Shown: piece after piece, positions 31,401 to 43,030 of the stretch
How the letters are laid out: each line of letters begins with the position of its first letter
Position numbering within the stretch: the first letter of the stretch is position 1
Assembly: GCA_947652115.1 (NCBI GenBank)
Contig: OX393564.1
Span: 1,462,786-1,526,785 of the forward strand
Reading direction: 5' to 3'
DNA from: Blastomussa wellsi
Lineage: Eukaryota > Cnidaria > Anthozoa > Scleractinia > Plerogyridae
DNA length: 64,000 nt
The notes under the pieces: generated by a model
The model's database searches: none
What the model saw: the letters and a program-made list of their open reading frames with translations, nothing else
What the model was told of the DNA's origin: nothing
Made by a program: the position numbers and the translations under genes

Positions 31401-33817
31401 CAATCAACAATGTGAGGATTGTTAATAACATTGTTACGTCTTATAGATGAGCTATTCCCTTCATCTCCTTCATTTCCAAAAAGAAAGTGCAATTCTGGCC
31501 AATGCATATCTGCTGCTGAAAATGTGAAAAAGAATGTTGGAGGTCCAGCATGTTGAATGATTGCTTTTAAATCTTCTTTTGCTTTGAACCAATAAGCATC
31601 TGATCCAGTTATGTTAGTAATGTAACGGGACAGCTTGTTCAACAAAAGGTTTGCATTATTACTGTTAACCATTTCTCTTAGTTCTTCCATAGTTAAATGC
31701 TGTTCTCCAGGATTTTGCTTTAAAAAAATTCCTGTTTGTTGTAAAATTTGTTTACGCTGAATCATGTTTAAAGCCCAGTATGAAAACCTTGGATGATTTG
31801 CAAAACGATAAATCCATTTATTGTCTCTTTTCTCAGCAAATTTAATTAGATGTTTCACCTTTTCTTTCAAAGTTACATTTTTTAAAATTGCAGGATTTGT
31901 TGGATCCCCTTTACCATCAGGAAACAATGTTGGAAACGCCATTGTGGCTAAAAAGGGAGTGACATATTCATTTAATGGGCTGTTACCCAAAGTTGGCCAA
32001 TTCATTTGTCCTTGGGAAAGATTCTTACGAATGAAATCAACCTCTTGTTGCTGGGTGTCATTTACAGGTAGAAAACTTGAAGAATCTGTATTACTGTTAT
32101 ATACAATATCTTCTTCATCAGCAACTGGACCAAAATCTGGAGAGGGTGTTGCATTATTATCTATTGTTGTGTCTTCGGTTTCTATAGAAAGGATTTCATT
32201 AGGAACATCATTCAGTGGTAAAGAATTTAATGCGTGATAATTTAATTCAATATCTGAATAGTGTGGATTATTTTCAATAAGCCAGTGAATTGCATCTGAT
32301 ACCACTTGTCTCCTAACTGAAAGGTTTTTAACAAAATTCTCTTTTCCTTTTGCTTTAACAACAATTATTGATAAATCTTTAGGGTATCTTGGAAGCGAAC
32401 GTGCCAACTCACTGACATTTTGAGGTAGATTTATTGTATGCCCTGAATATCCTCTTTGTCCCCCTGGTTTGATGTAAATATGCATTATAGGAAGAGCTTT
32501 AGCTACCAACATTTCTTCTACTTGTGTTAAACCAGAAAGTTCACTGGGTACTGCTGAGGGTATCATAAAGTTTTCCTTGGAGAATTTTTTTGGTGACTCC
32601 TTTTCTCTTGAGCATCTAGAACATGTATAATTTTGTGGACATTTTGGTGCCACTCTCAATGGCCATGCTTCAAAACAAACTTTGCATTGGTAAATTTCAT
32701 AACTATTGGAATTATGGAATTTAGTTATGTTTTGTTTTGCCCAGTCCTGTTTGTGGATATCTCCATGTCTTTCTGCATCAAAACTTAGTAAATACTGTTC
32801 CTTATTGCGTGCCTTTTTCACATTATTCTCCATAGTTTGCTCTTGTTTCCTTTTTCTCTGCCTGTTATTTTGCTGATTTATTATTTTTTTTTTATGTTCC
32901 TTATCAGATTTTGATAATTTGAATTTAAGATATTTCAAGGCATTCTTATTAGAAGTATGAGGTACTGTGGAAACATAATGCAAGTCTTCTAGGTAACCTA
33001 CAAACAATAATCGTGGTTTTTCATCAGGTCTGGGTGGGGTTATTGTAGAGCCTTCTGTACAAGAAAGCCTTGACTCAGTAATATGAATGACACAATTAAG
33101 TTGATTTGCTACTGCTTGTATGATAATGTTGTCACACCATGTGCCTGGTGTGGCCATCCTTTGCAAATAACTTTGCCATGAATTCTCAGACACACTCTCA
33201 ATAAACAAATCAGGATGCTGTTCTAAATAGCTAACGCCAGCCTGCCTTATGGCAATGTGCAACTCGGGAGTACCATAATACTGATGTGAAATTGCTCTGA
33301 AAAAGCAGTCACCAGAGCCACCAACATCTAAAGCCTGCAAACCTTTCTCACATAATCTATTAATCAATCGGTGATAAGAACTTCCTTCAGCACTTGCCCT
33401 AGAAGCATTTGTGTCTATTTGAGATAAGTGTGCATTGTTGGTATACATGCCACCGGAAAGTGATGGGAAAGGATTAAGCCCAGAAAACTTTTTCGATGAT
33501 GGGTTTGAATAATCACCACCGATAGATTTCGGAATAGTTTCGTCAGAAGCAGGGAAGTTTTTTGAAATATTCAGCTTTGAGCAAAAGTAATAGTAAAGAA
33601 AACAACTTTCAAAGCGGTATCTTGAAGACCAAGTTTTAAACGTTTTGAAGAAGTTATTAAAACCTGATGACCTAGGAATATTGTTTTGCAAAATAAGTTT
33701 AACTTGTTTTCTCCTCTGTCTGTGATTTAAAAGGTGAGACAATTTCCGTTTAGGTACTCTCGATGGTTCCCTTTCTCTTTTGTAACATCGAACTGATTTG
33801 GCAGAACGACCACGCAT
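28415..33817 (-). CDS. Helitron OTU-Rep-helicase protein
   Basis: 1800 residues from the ATG at 33817; the nine bases before it are open but lack an ATG. Order of domains: basic N-terminus; OTU-type cysteine protease with [11 protein letters not shown] (catalytic Cys about 171); cysteine-rich segments near 385-410 ([14 protein letters not shown]); HUH nuclease with [11 protein letters not shown] (~843) and the two-tyrosine motif YLAKYAAK (~1035); then a PIF1-type SF1B helicase with Walker [11 protein letters not shown] (~1368), [14 protein letters not shown] and [10 protein letters not shown] (~1720). It nicks and unwinds DNA for rolling-circle transposition; the OTU role in these elements is unknown. 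All key residues look intact. Confidence 0.93.
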   Translation of the reverse strand: MRGRSAKSVRCYKREREPSRVPKRKLSHLLNHRQRRKQVKLILQNNIPRSSGFNNFFKTFKTWSSRYRFESCFLYYYFCSKLNISKNFPASDETIPKSIGGDYSNPSSKKFSGLNPFPSLSGGMYTNNAHLSQIDTNASRASAEGSSYHRLINRLCEKGLQALDVGGSGDCFFRAISHQYYGTPELHIAIRQAGVSYLEQHPDLFIESVSENSWQSYLQRMATPGTWCDNIIIQAVANQLNCVIHITESRLSCTEGSTITPPRPDEKPRLLFVGYLEDLHYVSTVPHTSNKNALKYLKFKLSKSDKEHKKKIINQQNNRQRKRKQEQTMENNVKKARNKEQYLLSFDAERHGDIHKQDWAKQNITKFHNSNSYEIYQCKVCFEAWPLRVAPKCPQNYTCSRCSREKESPKKFSKENFMIPSAVPSELSGLTQVEEMLVAKALPIMHIYIKPGGQRGYSGHTINLPQNVSELARSLPRYPKDLSIIVVKAKGKENFVKNLSVRRQVVSDAIHWLIENNPHYSDIELNYHALNSLPLNDVPNEILSIETEDTTIDNNATPSPDFGPVADEEDIVYNSNTDSSSFLPVNDTQQQEVDFIRKNLSQGQMNWPTLGNSPLNEYVTPFLATMAFPTLFPDGKGDPTNPAILKNVTLKEKVKHLIKFAEKRDNKWIYRFANHPRFSYWALNMIQRKQILQQTGIFLKQNPGEQHLTMEELREMVNSNNANLLLNKLSRYITNITGSDAYWFKAKEDLKAIIQHAGPPTFFFTFSAADMHWPELHFLFGNEGDEGNSSSIRRNNVINNPHIVDWFFTERLKKFIKHWLYDSLDANWHWYRFEYQSRGSIHCHGVAKLKNDPDLCKLSETALNGYLAEINKDNANSTLVSEGKIATEKICQYVDWLLSTCNPNPPDNGLWIKPSIHPCQEYHKDIKDSDSDYVDLLNMVQRHTRCSTNYCLRTKYNETEPKCRFKFPFETCDKTSLHFEPIHSKYNTSIKYKIQVTTKRNDARVNNHQRFQLQGWRANCDIQVVIDYHACVEYLAKYAAKSETRSHLLKQAFSSIVHNSQVNTNAASIIKKTVMKTLGQRDFSAQETMHHLLSLNLVSSSFNVVPINLNGSRRLNKTTQPDVKATTDSLLDVYAERVKYQGTVKCDLHNLNFLQFAMRYKLVNGKLIDQPDNLIPRVFPTYSSNPKSTNFGLYCKYQLLRYKPWKNKQDDAWENKGNSNDVFISQWKTFLQTDYAKKHVPDWHGKLEDIQSICDNEHTQNNAEPEQQREEWMVLADFIHSTNSNDFDAFSENNWHSYSYPYTSQQLLQMSSWINSTKKYYESQDQNCNVDINTFSSMQSLAYNIVKDHFENTNPQSPLHLIINGFAGTGKSYLINALRNLLQNNCTVTATTGKASFNVNGITIHSLLNLPVGSRGNTDLKGQTLVRLQDKLHDIKYILIDEYSMLGQTLLGWIDKRCRQATGQQDEVFGNVSIILIGDPAQLPPVADKPLYHAKPSGVIGEQGHLAYLMFDKVVKLSENQRVQGSNSKQVSFKELLERLRNGDSTKEDWQLLLTRQPSAVPNLNKFENAIRLFYGNDQVATYNYDKLLKLCQPIAQIEARHSSSIAKAISPEEMCGLVPTLFLAREASVMLTINLWAEVGLCNGATGKVIDIVYADNHLPPNLPIAVIVQFERYTGPSFIDTLPKCVPIPPITITSKSLETFHERQQLPLKLSWAMTIHKSQGLTLPKAWIDIGKSEKAVGITYVAISRVRSLDSCIIEPMTFERLANIKKSSQFQFRLKEEKRLSKLAEDLKSVLIPK

Positions 33818-33915
33818 TTTACCCAACGTGCCTGTGCAGTTGAATGAAAGACTTCTGCACCTTTGCTGGCGAAGGGTTTTTTATAAGTTATGTTTTGTTT
33901 ATATTTGAAATCGCA

Positions 33916-34027
33916 GCGAGGGCTTCGCTGTTTGGAAACACAACGCTGTCAAACGTGATAGGTTGAGATACAGCTTTCAATGCGAAGGCTTCGCTGTTTG
34001 GAAACACAACGCTTTCGCACGTGATAG
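33916..34027. repeat. 46-bp direct repeat pair upstream of the Helitron gene
   Basis: Units 33916-33961 and 33982-34027 share GCTTCGCTGTTTGGAAACAC and end in CGTGATAG. They lie about 100-210 bp before the Helitron start codon and may be promoter or binding-site repeats of the element, or part of its 5' end. Confidence 0.7.
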
Positions 34028-35028
34028 AGCTTACAATGTGTTTGCCGTGATTTTGCCGTGATAGATCTATATTTTGAGAGAGGATTGCTACAATAAAGAA
34101 GACTTCTTTCGTGGTGAACAAAGCGGTTCAATGGTACATGTAAACTGTGGCAAAACTGTGCCGATATTACATAAACAAACCGAAGTGGGTGACAGAAAGC
34201 TGAGCTACGTATGTAAAAACAGCGGTTAAATAGTCACTGTTTCACGATTACAATACCTCAAAATAATATTTATAGGTGTAAAAACCTTACTAACCTGCAA
34301 AGATAAAACAACGCCCTCTTTCAAGGATTGAAGGACGAACGACGCTCTCGCTCCACAATTCAAAGGCGAACCAACGAACAGATCGGACGAGCCACGCTTG
34401 CCAGTTCAGATTATACGCTTTGCCAGTTCAGATCGAACGAACCACAATCTCTAATTATACACTTTACGAGGTCAAGGACGGACAACGCTCTAGCTCCACG
34501 CTTCAGGTAAAGGACGAACCAGTCTCGCTACTCGCTGGAGGCGGAACGTGGCCAACGCGACGTGAATTGATACGCTCAATTTGGATTGGTCGGCGCTGAT
34601 GCTATGCGTGAGCTTCACGTGATCCAAGGTCAAAAATACGCGTGATGCGGATGAGAAAAAGCGTTCTTTGCATTCCATACATTCGTGGTTGGAAGACTCA
34701 ATTAAGAGCAAAGATCGAGTCAGGACCAAACTACAAAACAGCGGCGCATGCGTTCGTAAAAGCAACGTTGGGATTAGGATTGCGGGCTCCTCTTGTCGCC
34801 CGCAAAAAGATTCACCTGACGACAAACAACTGGCGGTATATTGTCAGTATTACGTCATCTATTGTTCCCTTGGAAGCTGCATGACGCAAGCGTCGTGAAC
34901 ATATTTGCCAATCTTACCCTTTACCCAGTTCGCTATTGTTCTTTTAGGTTAATACAAAAGTAGGGTGAAAAAGGGTAAGGTCTGCATTTTGACCTAGTGA
35001 CCCGTCAGGTCGGAGCATATCCCGGTTT
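34028..35028. other. Non-coding, Helitron 5' side or flank
   Basis: Contains phrases repeated loosely, such as GGACGAAC/ACGCTCTCGCTCCAC (34331-34360) and GGACAACGCTCTAGCTCCAC (34480-34499). No gene was recognised and no boundary of the Helitron can be placed. Confidence 0.4.
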
Positions 35029-35235
35029 CTGTAGCATGAAGCGACAGAAAGTATTTCTACTCCCCCCTGGATGGGATGCTAGTCCATCGCAGGGTTACCC
35101 CCAGCAGTAAATTCGCCGGTACCCATTTATACACCTGGGTGAAGAGAGGAACTGTGAGAACAAACTGTCTTGCCGAAGAACACAAGGCTCGAACCTGGAC
35201 CGTCCGATCCGGAGTCTAGTGCACTGCGCCTCCAA
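35029..35235 (-). mobile_element. tRNA-derived SINE-like repeat
   Basis: Read on the minus strand it starts GGAGGCGCAGTGCACTAGAC and contains a B-box-like GGTTCGAGCC, as in a tRNA-derived promoter. The tail holds GGGTAACCCTGCGATGGACT. It resembles a widespread dispersed repeat that I recall from marine invertebrate DNA. The A-box region appears to be partly deleted. Confidence 0.5.
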
Positions 35236-35539
35236 AAAGTAAATTGAAATCGAAATTGTTAGTCTTGTTAGGCTTGTTATTGCGAAATAACTGATCTGAA
35301 ACAAGAGCAATTATTCTTTTTATTTTATTTTATTATTTGCAAAATGAGGATTTCAAATTGGCCTGAGAAGACTCTGGCTCATACCGAATTTCAGTGTGCG
35401 CACTTACATTTCAATTTGAGATATGTTTTTGATTTATGTGTTTATGTTCGGAATTTTCAGCTCTCGTAAGCTCGTAATTCTACTGGTAGCAGTTACTGAG
35501 AAAAAAAAAATATACTATCTTTATAAGCTTTCGTAAATG

Positions 35540-35680
35540 TTCCCCCAAAACCCATACCCAATTTCAGACCATAAAAGCCAAAATCTATACCCGTTTTCAG
35601 ACCAAAACGGCTCAAAAACCATACCCTTTGGGGCGGCACATACCTATATACCTAATATAGGGGAGTACGCCCCGGGATTT
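35540..35680. repeat. Repeat-like C-rich segment
   Basis: Two similar halves read CCCATACCCAATTTCAGACC and then ATACCCGTTTTCAGACCAAA. It looks like a dispersed repeat; no ends were recognised. Confidence 0.35.
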
Positions 35681-35910
35681 AACGCCAGTCACTTCCCGTG
35701 CTAGTCAATCGACGAACACGTCTGGTCGTGTCCTTTCTACTTTTCTGTGCCTGTTGTTTTCCCTTCTTTTAGATGATAAATATTTTATCTGCGGCGGAAC
35801 TCCGTGACATTACAGAAAAAGAAGTTTTCACAATATGGCGCCCATGCAGTGCAGTGTACAACCCATAAAAGCCAATCTTGAAGAAACTTCACCAATGTGG
35901 ATTATTTAGC

Positions 35911-36561
35911 ATGCACCTGCAAGCTCCCCGGCACACTCCTCTGTAACAGACCCAGTGGAATCTTAATAATAATAATACATTTATTTATTACCTTTGGTGA
36001 TAAGAAATACGGTAATATTACAGTAGAAAAAAATCCAGAACACTACATATAAATATATACAAATTAAGTTATGTTAAGTTTAGCACCTCTAGGAATAAAC
36101 GATTGTTTGTGCCTGATAGTGCGTGATACAGGTATCACAGGTGCTCTGGGTTTATCTTACAAGATCTTAGATTATGGCCATGATCCACTGCCTTGTCTTA
36201 AAAACGTTTGCAAGGATGCGCTTCAGATTCTAGATACGTTTAAATTCTTCCCTCGTCAATTTCTGATGCCTAGTTACAAGAGACTCAACAGTATCCCTAG
36301 GGAGTCCTATGACATTTAGACAATGAGTTTTCGGGAAAAAGTCACCAGGCTGGCTAATTTCCCACTGGGCAGCTCGTTTTCTGTTTTATTTTGTTATTTA
36401 TTATTTTGCAAACAAAATACGCTGGGTAACACTGCACAGTCACTGGGCAAAATCAAAATATCCACTAGGTAACGGGGAGACTAAATATCCGCTGGGTAGG
36501 GGAAAATAATCCACTTGGTGGGGTTTCAGTGGGTCTGTTACAGAGGGGTGTCCAGGTGCAT
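35911..36561. mobile_element. Non-autonomous DNA element with terminal inverted repeats
   Basis: The left end ATGCACCTGCAAG...CTCTGTAACAGACCCAGTGG pairs with the inverted right end CACTGGG-type sequence GGGTCTGTTACAGAGGGG...CAGGTGCAT. Arms are about 31-43 bp with a left-arm insertion. The interior has an AATAATAAT run and repeated GGGTAAC/CTGGGTA phrases but no transposase. No target duplication was found. Confidence 0.6.
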
Positions 36562-37192
36562 TTCTCGTGGTTTGCTTTCTCTTCCTCAATACAATCTAGT
36601 CACGCTTCCGTTTACCGTTCTGACAGCTTTCTCAGAGCAACGCTAACCAATAGAGCGTCTGAGTAGGAGATTAACTCGGACTGAGATAACGTGTAACCAA
36701 GGAAGTTCCTTTGATATAACTGATTAAAACATCTCCTACAGTTTATGAGTTCACCTAAAGGATCGACTCACCAATGTAACACCTTCAGTGCAAAGTCCTA
36801 TCTTCTATGCAAGTTAATGGTATCAAATGTGCATTTTTCACAACAGAATTTTCATCTTACCATTTGCCTTTTCTGTTGAAACATTTGTTAAAGGGACCTA
36901 GTCAGCATCCGCCATTTTTGATGCCATCGAAATTATGGAGAAGCGAAATCTTATTGCGTTGTTTTAAGTTATGTTACTGAAAGTACTTTAAATATCTTTA
37001 AGTTTCATAGTGATCTCTTTCGTTTCGACACGTAAAACATGATACTGAAAGTCTTGCATGCAAACAAAAACGAAGGTGTGGCTGACTAATTAAGGCCCTT
37101 TAATGAACGTTCTTTACATATATCCCAAATGAGATCAGAATTTGATTCTTGTCTTTCACACAGGAGCTTATTATTTATAAACTAACAACTGA
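36562..37192. other. Non-coding spacer upstream of oxidase 2
   Basis: No gene, RNA or inverted-repeat element recognised. Confidence 0.45.
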
Positions 37193-37221
37193 TCTCGCTC
37201 CCAATGTGTGGCTTCATAGCT
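37193..37221 (+). ncRNA. Truncated tRNA-like SINE remnant
   Basis: CTCGCTCCCAATGTGTGGCTTCATAGCT matches the sequence leading into the tRNA-like head at 19626, then breaks off after 12 bases of the tRNA. It marks homology of the two oxidase upstream regions and loss of the rest of the SINE here. Confidence 0.65.
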
Positions 37222-37418
37222 TCCTAGCTAGCAGGCTCTAATGATTGCAAACGTGACTGAGAGGATCTTTTGTTCTCATTAAATTTGTAATCTGGAGTCC
37301 GCTTTTTATGATTCATTCCTGGTACATGTCAAAAAGTAACAAAGTTATAATTAATTTCGTTTTGTTGTTGATTTTCTCATATTGACCGTCATTCTTCTTG
37401 TACAGAATTTCCTCGTCG

Positions 37419-40148
37419 ATGGAAATCAGTGATACCATGATGGTGAAGAAAACCTCTTCAGTTCCCAGCAGTACCCGAATGACACGAGTTTGGATGATTC
37501 TTGCCATCGTGTTCATCGTGATAAGTGTAGCATTATTAATCGCTTTGATAGTAGTAGCAACAAAACAAAACGAGAAAAGCGAAGAAAACCCAGATAACGA
37601 CTCCCATGGAGCAGTAGGCGTGGAGTCCTGTGCAGATGGAATGTCCAGTTCCAATAAGCCGCCCAAGTCTACTGGTGTATTTGATGACCTGACGGGCAAT
37701 GAAATCACCGCTGTCCGAGATTATCTTCTGAAACAATCTGAATTGAACCTCACAGAATATGTAAAGGCACACGTGGACAGTAACTACATATACTCAATAC
37801 AATATCTACCACCACCCAAAGATGAGGTCCTGGAATTCCTGGACAAGGATGGCCCCAAGCCCGAGAGAAAAGCTATCGCGGTAGTATTTCATGGTGCTAT
37901 CAGTCCTCCAGTGGTCAAAGAATATATAGTTGGTCCAGTCGCTAACCCTACTAGTTACAAAACAAGAACAATTCCTGGTGGACAAAAAGACACCGTACTA
38001 TTCAATGCCCGACCTTTTGATAGTTATGTAGAGTCTAGTGTATTGGACTATGTCATTATTATAAATGCTGCTCGAAAGCTGTACAAACTTATGTACGAGA
38101 GTTATGATGGCTACACCTACACCAGTTGTACCAAGAAATGCTTGCATTTTCTCTATTCAGCTCCAATGGGATTTACGGGAGAAGATCGCTACACATGGAT
38201 TCATTTCCTTCGCGCGGGCTTCCCTGGTGAATACAATCATCCGCTAGACTTAACGTTGCTTGTAGATCATGGAGGAGCAGTGGCTTCAGCCTGGAAAATC
38301 CTCAAAGTTCTCTACAATAATCAAACCTTTGACACTGTAGATGAGTTAGTGGCCAAATACGACAACAACACCATAGAAAAAATCAAGGTACCCGCTCCAA
38401 AGGGGAACTTACCGTTGTTCTCGAGTTATGAGCGGCGAGGTACTTCCCAACCGTCTAAACCAATGAGAGGCCCTGCACAGTATGAACCGGATGGCAAACG
38501 GTACACTGTGAAAGGACATCATGTAGGATACATGTCATGGTCTTTTGATTTCAGAATGGACTCGAACAGTGGAATGCAGATCTACGATATCCGCTTCAAC
38601 GGAGACAGAATTATATACGAGCTTAGTCTCCAGGAGGCCGCTGCTACATACGCAGGTTATTACCCCAACCCTTCGTGGAATAACTTCCTTGACGGATCGT
38701 GGAGAATGGGAATGAGTAGCTATGAAATGGTTCGTGGGGTGGATTGCCCCGAAACCGCAACGTTCTTTAGTATGGTGCACATGATCGGATTTGCAGGACC
38801 GAGGACCTTTCGGAACGCAGTATGCGTGTTTGAACTGAACACTGGAATACCACTCCGCCGACATTATGATAACAACTTTGTGAATGGATATAAGTTCTAC
38901 GGAGGGATGGCCAACCAGGTGTTAATTTTGCGTACGATTGCGACGGTTTACAACTATGATTACCTATTTGACTTTATATTTAACCAGAACGGCGTCATAG
39001 AAGTCAAAATGTCAGCTTCTGGGTATATCTTTGGATCATTTTATGACACTAATGCGAGTCCATACTCGTATCTACTACATGAGCATTTCACCAGCGGTGC
39101 ACATGATCATCTAATTAACTACAAAGTTGACTTGGACGTTGGCGGGAGAAACAATTCCTTCGAGACGATTGAAATCGGAATCGAGAACATCACTGAACGC
39201 TGGTTCTCCAATAGACGACGTGTTCAGAAAGTTTTAACGCGTAGCGTGAAAAGAACCGAATTGGAAGCCGCGTACAAGTTTGACTTCGACCACCCAAAGT
39301 ATCTGAACTTCTTCAATGATTTGAAGACAAACAGGATGGGCGTGAAGAAGGGATATCGCATACAGCTGGGAACCATGTTGAAACAACTGTACCCCGAAGA
39401 CTGGATGATCACGCCCATGTTGAGCTGGTCACTGTACCAAATGGCCGTCACTAAATACAAAGCGAATGAGAGCCATAGCAGTTCGATCTATAACCAAAAT
39501 GCGCCAACTAATCCACAGGTTAGAGTTTGGAAATTTATTTTATTTAAGCATGGAAACCCCCGGGTATTTTCACCCCCTTCGCCTATCTGCACTCCACCCT
39601 CTTTGTAAAACACCTCTGTTGTTTGGTACTTTACAAGGCTACTGTTAGAAACTGGCTCGCTACGCATACAGTCTTTAACGTGCCGATGATTGCCTATTAC
39701 CAAGGAACCCGGCCCTATACTCGACGAAAAGGTTATAATGTTGTGCCAACCAGAACTCATGATATATATTTCGTGGTAAAGATAAAGCATTAATTGAATC
39801 TAATTTTATTGCTTTACCCTCTTTTTGTAGGTTGACTTCCGCAAGTATCTTATGGATGACGACTCCATATTGAACGAGGACCTCGTTGCCTGGGTAACAA
39901 TCGGCGCGATGCACGTGCCTCACTCAGAGGATCTTCCCAATACAGCCACTGTTGCTAACTCCGTCAACTTCTTTATCAGACCTTTCAATTATTTCGACGA
40001 AGACCCTTCTGTTGGATCTACAAACGCCATCTTGATTACGCCTATAGACGAGAAGTTCAGCGGACAGAAGGTGGAGCGGTATGGGACCCCAACTGGACCC
40101 CATTGCGTCCCTAAGGAGCACAAAACCGACTTTAAGGGTACTTATTGA
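37419..40148 (+). CDS. Copper amine oxidase, VAP-1/AOC3-like (paralogue 2)
   Basis: Exons 37419-39518 and 39831-40148, phase 0 with CAG|GTTAGA donor and CTCTTTTTGTAG acceptor, give 805 residues. The start ATG follows the acceptor-like CTTCTTGTACAG at 37405, as in paralogue 1. The same N-terminal membrane anchor (about residues 26-48) and all active-site residues are present: Asp425, TPQ precursor Tyr513 in VYNYDY, His562 and His564 (HDH), His728 in HVPHSEDLPNT. The residue two before TPQ is Tyr511, unlike Gly in paralogue 1. The proteins are near identical in long stretches but differ heavily around residues 195-270, the likely substrate-channel side. The 3' UTR has AATAAA-type signals (about 40238 and 40340-40360). 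Confidence 0.92.
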
Positions 40149-40385
40149 TATCTCTTATTGGGAGAGAGTGCTCGTCGGAAAATTGAAACAAATCCTAATT
40201 GGTTTACTGTTTTGAAACAGATAGCATTACGTTTGCAATAAAGTATTATAATCTTATACTCGTACCGCGTAGGAAAATCCTCAATCGTAGCGAGCAACGT
40301 TTTAGTATTTCTTGTAATCAACAATACATGCTTGTAGTAATAAATAATTAAATAATAAATGCTTTGTTGGTATAAGAATACTTAC
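39818..40385 (+). repeat. 568-bp block duplicated 3515 bp downstream
   Basis: Covers the last 13 bases of the intron, the terminal exon and 237 bp of 3' UTR of oxidase 2. It is identical by eye to 43333-43900. Presence of the intron end shows a DNA-level copy, not a processed retrocopy. Confidence 0.93.
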
Positions 40386-41035
40386 TCACTTACTTACTTA
40401 TATTTAGTCCTCTTCGTGCTCGGTAGCATATAAGGCCGTAAAAATAATAAATGCCTATTTTTATTAACACCTGTGGTAAACATTTCGCTGATAGAAGAAT
40501 CTTTTGAACGTTCAATGTACCAGTTGCAATTTGGGAGAGGTGCAGGAACTTTGAAACTTGTGGTTATAGCGTTGTAGATTCTGGATTGGCAGACCTAGGT
40601 CCTGTGATGACACAGTCCAACAATAACCTTGTACAATCTGAAGGTGACAAAAAAAAATGATTCTTGCTCAGAAAAATTGCCCAACTACCACCCCCTCCCC
40701 CTCAGAAATAAAATGGTCCGTCCCTTAGTAGTACATATCTATAGCAGTGGGGTGAAGGGGCTCATAAAGAAAGTAGTGTCTTGCCAAAGGCCCAGAACAG
40801 ACTTGATCGTAGCCATTTCAAGCGGGAAGAACAGCGAATTGAAAGTAAATCTGTTTTATACTGACCCACAACAAGAAGAACACCCGGAACAGGCTAACTA
40901 GAACCCGGATTTCTTCCCACGGCTTCCTTTGCGTGATATTTTCTGACACTTTTCCTTGTGTAGGATTTTTTTAAGGTGCAGGTCTCTTAGAAAGACGATC
41001 GACGTGAGAATTCAACATCGAAACGAGGGTAGAGG
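40386..41035. other. Non-coding, repeat-like
   Basis: Begins with an ACTT microsatellite (40386-40402) directly at the end of the duplicated block. The rest, including C-rich CCACCCCCTCCCCCTC at about 40690, looks like repeat debris without a recognisable gene. Confidence 0.4.
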
Positions 41036-41216
41036 CATAGGCGTACGGGCCAGGGGGGCCGGGGGCTGCAGCCCCCTCCCCCTCCCCCACCAAATTTTGA
41101 GCAACTCGGATTTTTTGGGCAACAAGAGAAATTTGGACAAGGCAACTTGGGAGAACTTTTTGGGCAAGTGGTTCACCCCCTCTCCACTCTGGCAAAAAAT
41201 TACCCGTACGCTTATG
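41036..41216. mobile_element. Short inverted-repeat element
   Basis: CATAGGCGTACGGG (41036-41049) is inverted as CCCGTACGCTTATG at 41203-41216. The interior holds a strong GGGGGCTGCAGCCCCC palindrome near 41062-41077. Probably a MITE-like dispersed repeat. Confidence 0.5.
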
Positions 41217-42386
41217 GGTATAGGGTATTAGAGTCCTCTTAAAATATGTGAATGCGACATTAATATTGATAAAGTTTAGGCATAAATGAAAACACAATAT
41301 CATACTTGCATCTCTTGCACCCCCTTACCTCCAGCTCTCATCTCCCCCCAGCTCCCTTGTAACAAACAAACAAGCAAATACTTCATTACTGGTAATCCAG
41401 TAGTTTTTGTAATGGCCCTCAAACAAGACAAAAACAAAAAAATTAGAATAAAAACAAAAATCCAACTATAAATCCTACTCAATTCATTAAAATTCATTCT
41501 ATACTCAAAAAGTCCTACTGATCATAAAATGTCCTAGTGAAGAGGTTTTCTTGATAAACTTGTTCTTTAGCATTTTTTTCTGAATTTGAGTTGGAAATTA
41601 TGTTCCTGAATGAGTTAGGGAAGGTTTTTTGTTGGGGGGGGGGGGGAGGCTGGAGAATTTTTGTATTTTTTCCAAAAGAAAGTGTTGGCCCTCCTTCACG
41701 TTTTAATTAAAAAACTCCTGACCCCCCACTTTTAGGTGACTGTCAAAAGTGTGTCCCTTCCCTCACTACCACAAGGTATGTTCAATGCCATAGAAACCTC
41801 AGAACATTTCGCTTGTGTGGCAAAATGTTTTAATATGAATATATCTCGATATTGAATGTGTGTACGCTGAAATAAGAAAATGTGAACGATCAGTGTGGGG
41901 TCTAAACATTCAGCAAACCTCTGACTCAAATCCAGAGTCTGACAGTGACAGGGTAGGACGCATTGTTGGATCTACTAGAAACTCTTCAGAGCTTAATGAC
42001 TCAGGAGATCAGACAAGAAACGATATCTGAGTCAAGTACGTCTCGATACGGACGAAAAAGGGCACGAGTACTCCGAGAAAATTATGTGCCGTGGCATAAT
42101 ATACATGTATAAACCCAGTAAACTTGTAAACCTACTACCTGGTGAAAAGAAAAAAAAACTTAATCTCTTAAAGAAAAATGGAAAGTAATATCACAAAAAT
42201 CCTAATTAAAAAATTCTGGAAATGGTGTGTGTGACCCTCCCCTTGAATAGCTGACAAAGAGTTTTGGCCCTCCCATTTTAGTGCTAACTTTCACTGATGA
42301 CCCTCCCCTCTGAGGCCAACGCCTTTCTCCCCCCCCCCCGCCCCAAGAGAAAACGTACCTTCCTTTACCTAGATTATTCTAGCCTG
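41217..42386. other. Repeat debris, no intact gene
   Basis: Includes a poly-G run (41634-41646) and C-rich phrases such as TGACCCTCCCCT in the 42230-42310 stretch. A short open stretch at about 42030-42100 reads SSTSRYGRKRARVLRENY, reminiscent of the basic end of a retroelement polyprotein, but it is too short to assign. Confidence 0.35.
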
Positions 42387-42749
42387 CTAGCCGGCCTCCG
42401 ACGACGGCCTCCCAAAAACAAAAGCACTTCGGCGCGAATCCCGCCAGCTACGCAGGCTAAGACAATTCCATAGGCGACACGCACTTGAGTGGAAAGTCCT
42501 GAGCCCTGAGTTTGTGTGTTTACATGATGGTGTCAAAACGTCATTACCGATAGCAGATCTAGTACGATAACCATGTGTAGCTAGACCTGACATATTTAAA
42601 ATATGAGGCGAAATATTTAGGACAATGACCCTGGCTAACTTTGTGTAGCATAAAGAGTTTCTAATGCGTACAATGTCATCTATAAGCCAGTCTAATTTAT
42701 CAAAAAGTTCTAAAGAGCTGTCATAATCACCTCTCCCTGCCAAACGCAC
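42387..42749 (-). pseudogene. Degenerate non-LTR retrotransposon (LINE) 3' ORF fragment
   Basis: A 120-residue open frame shows the pattern found at the C-terminus of LINE reverse-transcriptase proteins: a LELFDKLDWL segment, then NISPHIL, and FHSSACRLWNCL, equivalent to the common F-SA-LWN-LP ending. The reverse transcriptase core is absent, so this is a truncated relic. Its 3' end runs into a small inverted repeat with AGCCTGCTAG near 42381 and CTACGCAGGCTA near 42460. Confidence 0.55.
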
Positions 42750-43030
42750 TCCCCTAATCTACAATTATTACTTGCTTTATAGGGTAAGGGCACCAATTAT
42801 TTTTTTTCTCGCCGCTAAAAATAAGGACGCCTAATCAGGTCGATTGTTTTTCCCACGCGCGACATCTACGCCTCTCGTCAAGCGATTGGTACTGGACACT
42901 AATCCCTATTCCCCCTCTCAAGTCACAGAGTTCATTGAGTTCAGTTCTTTATTTGGCGGCGGTGTACAAAGGCAAAGGGGAATCTCTCTGCTCTCTACAT
43001 TTCTTTTCCCAGAATTAAATTGCTACACAA

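Larger units (their letters stand above)
26898..33817 (-). mobile_element. Helitron, OTU/RPA-carrying (Helentron/Helitron2-like), minimum extent
   Basis: Two minus-strand genes lie head to tail: an OTU-Rep-helicase protein, then an RPA-like single-strand DNA-binding protein 237 bp downstream. This pairing is characteristic of Helentron/Helitron2 elements, which copy by rolling circle. No C-terminal endonuclease domain follows the helicase, so it resembles the endonuclease-less (proto-Helentron) type. The limits given are those of the coding regions; the true ends lie outside and could not be recognised. Both ORFs are intact, implying a young insertion. Confidence 0.85.

Noticed and set aside
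36071..36319. 82-residue ORF
   Set aside because: Entirely inside the inverted-repeat element 35911-36561; no transposase motif.
42030..42115. Retroelement polyprotein end (SRYGRKRARV)
   Set aside because: Too short and frame-broken; only mentioned as debris.
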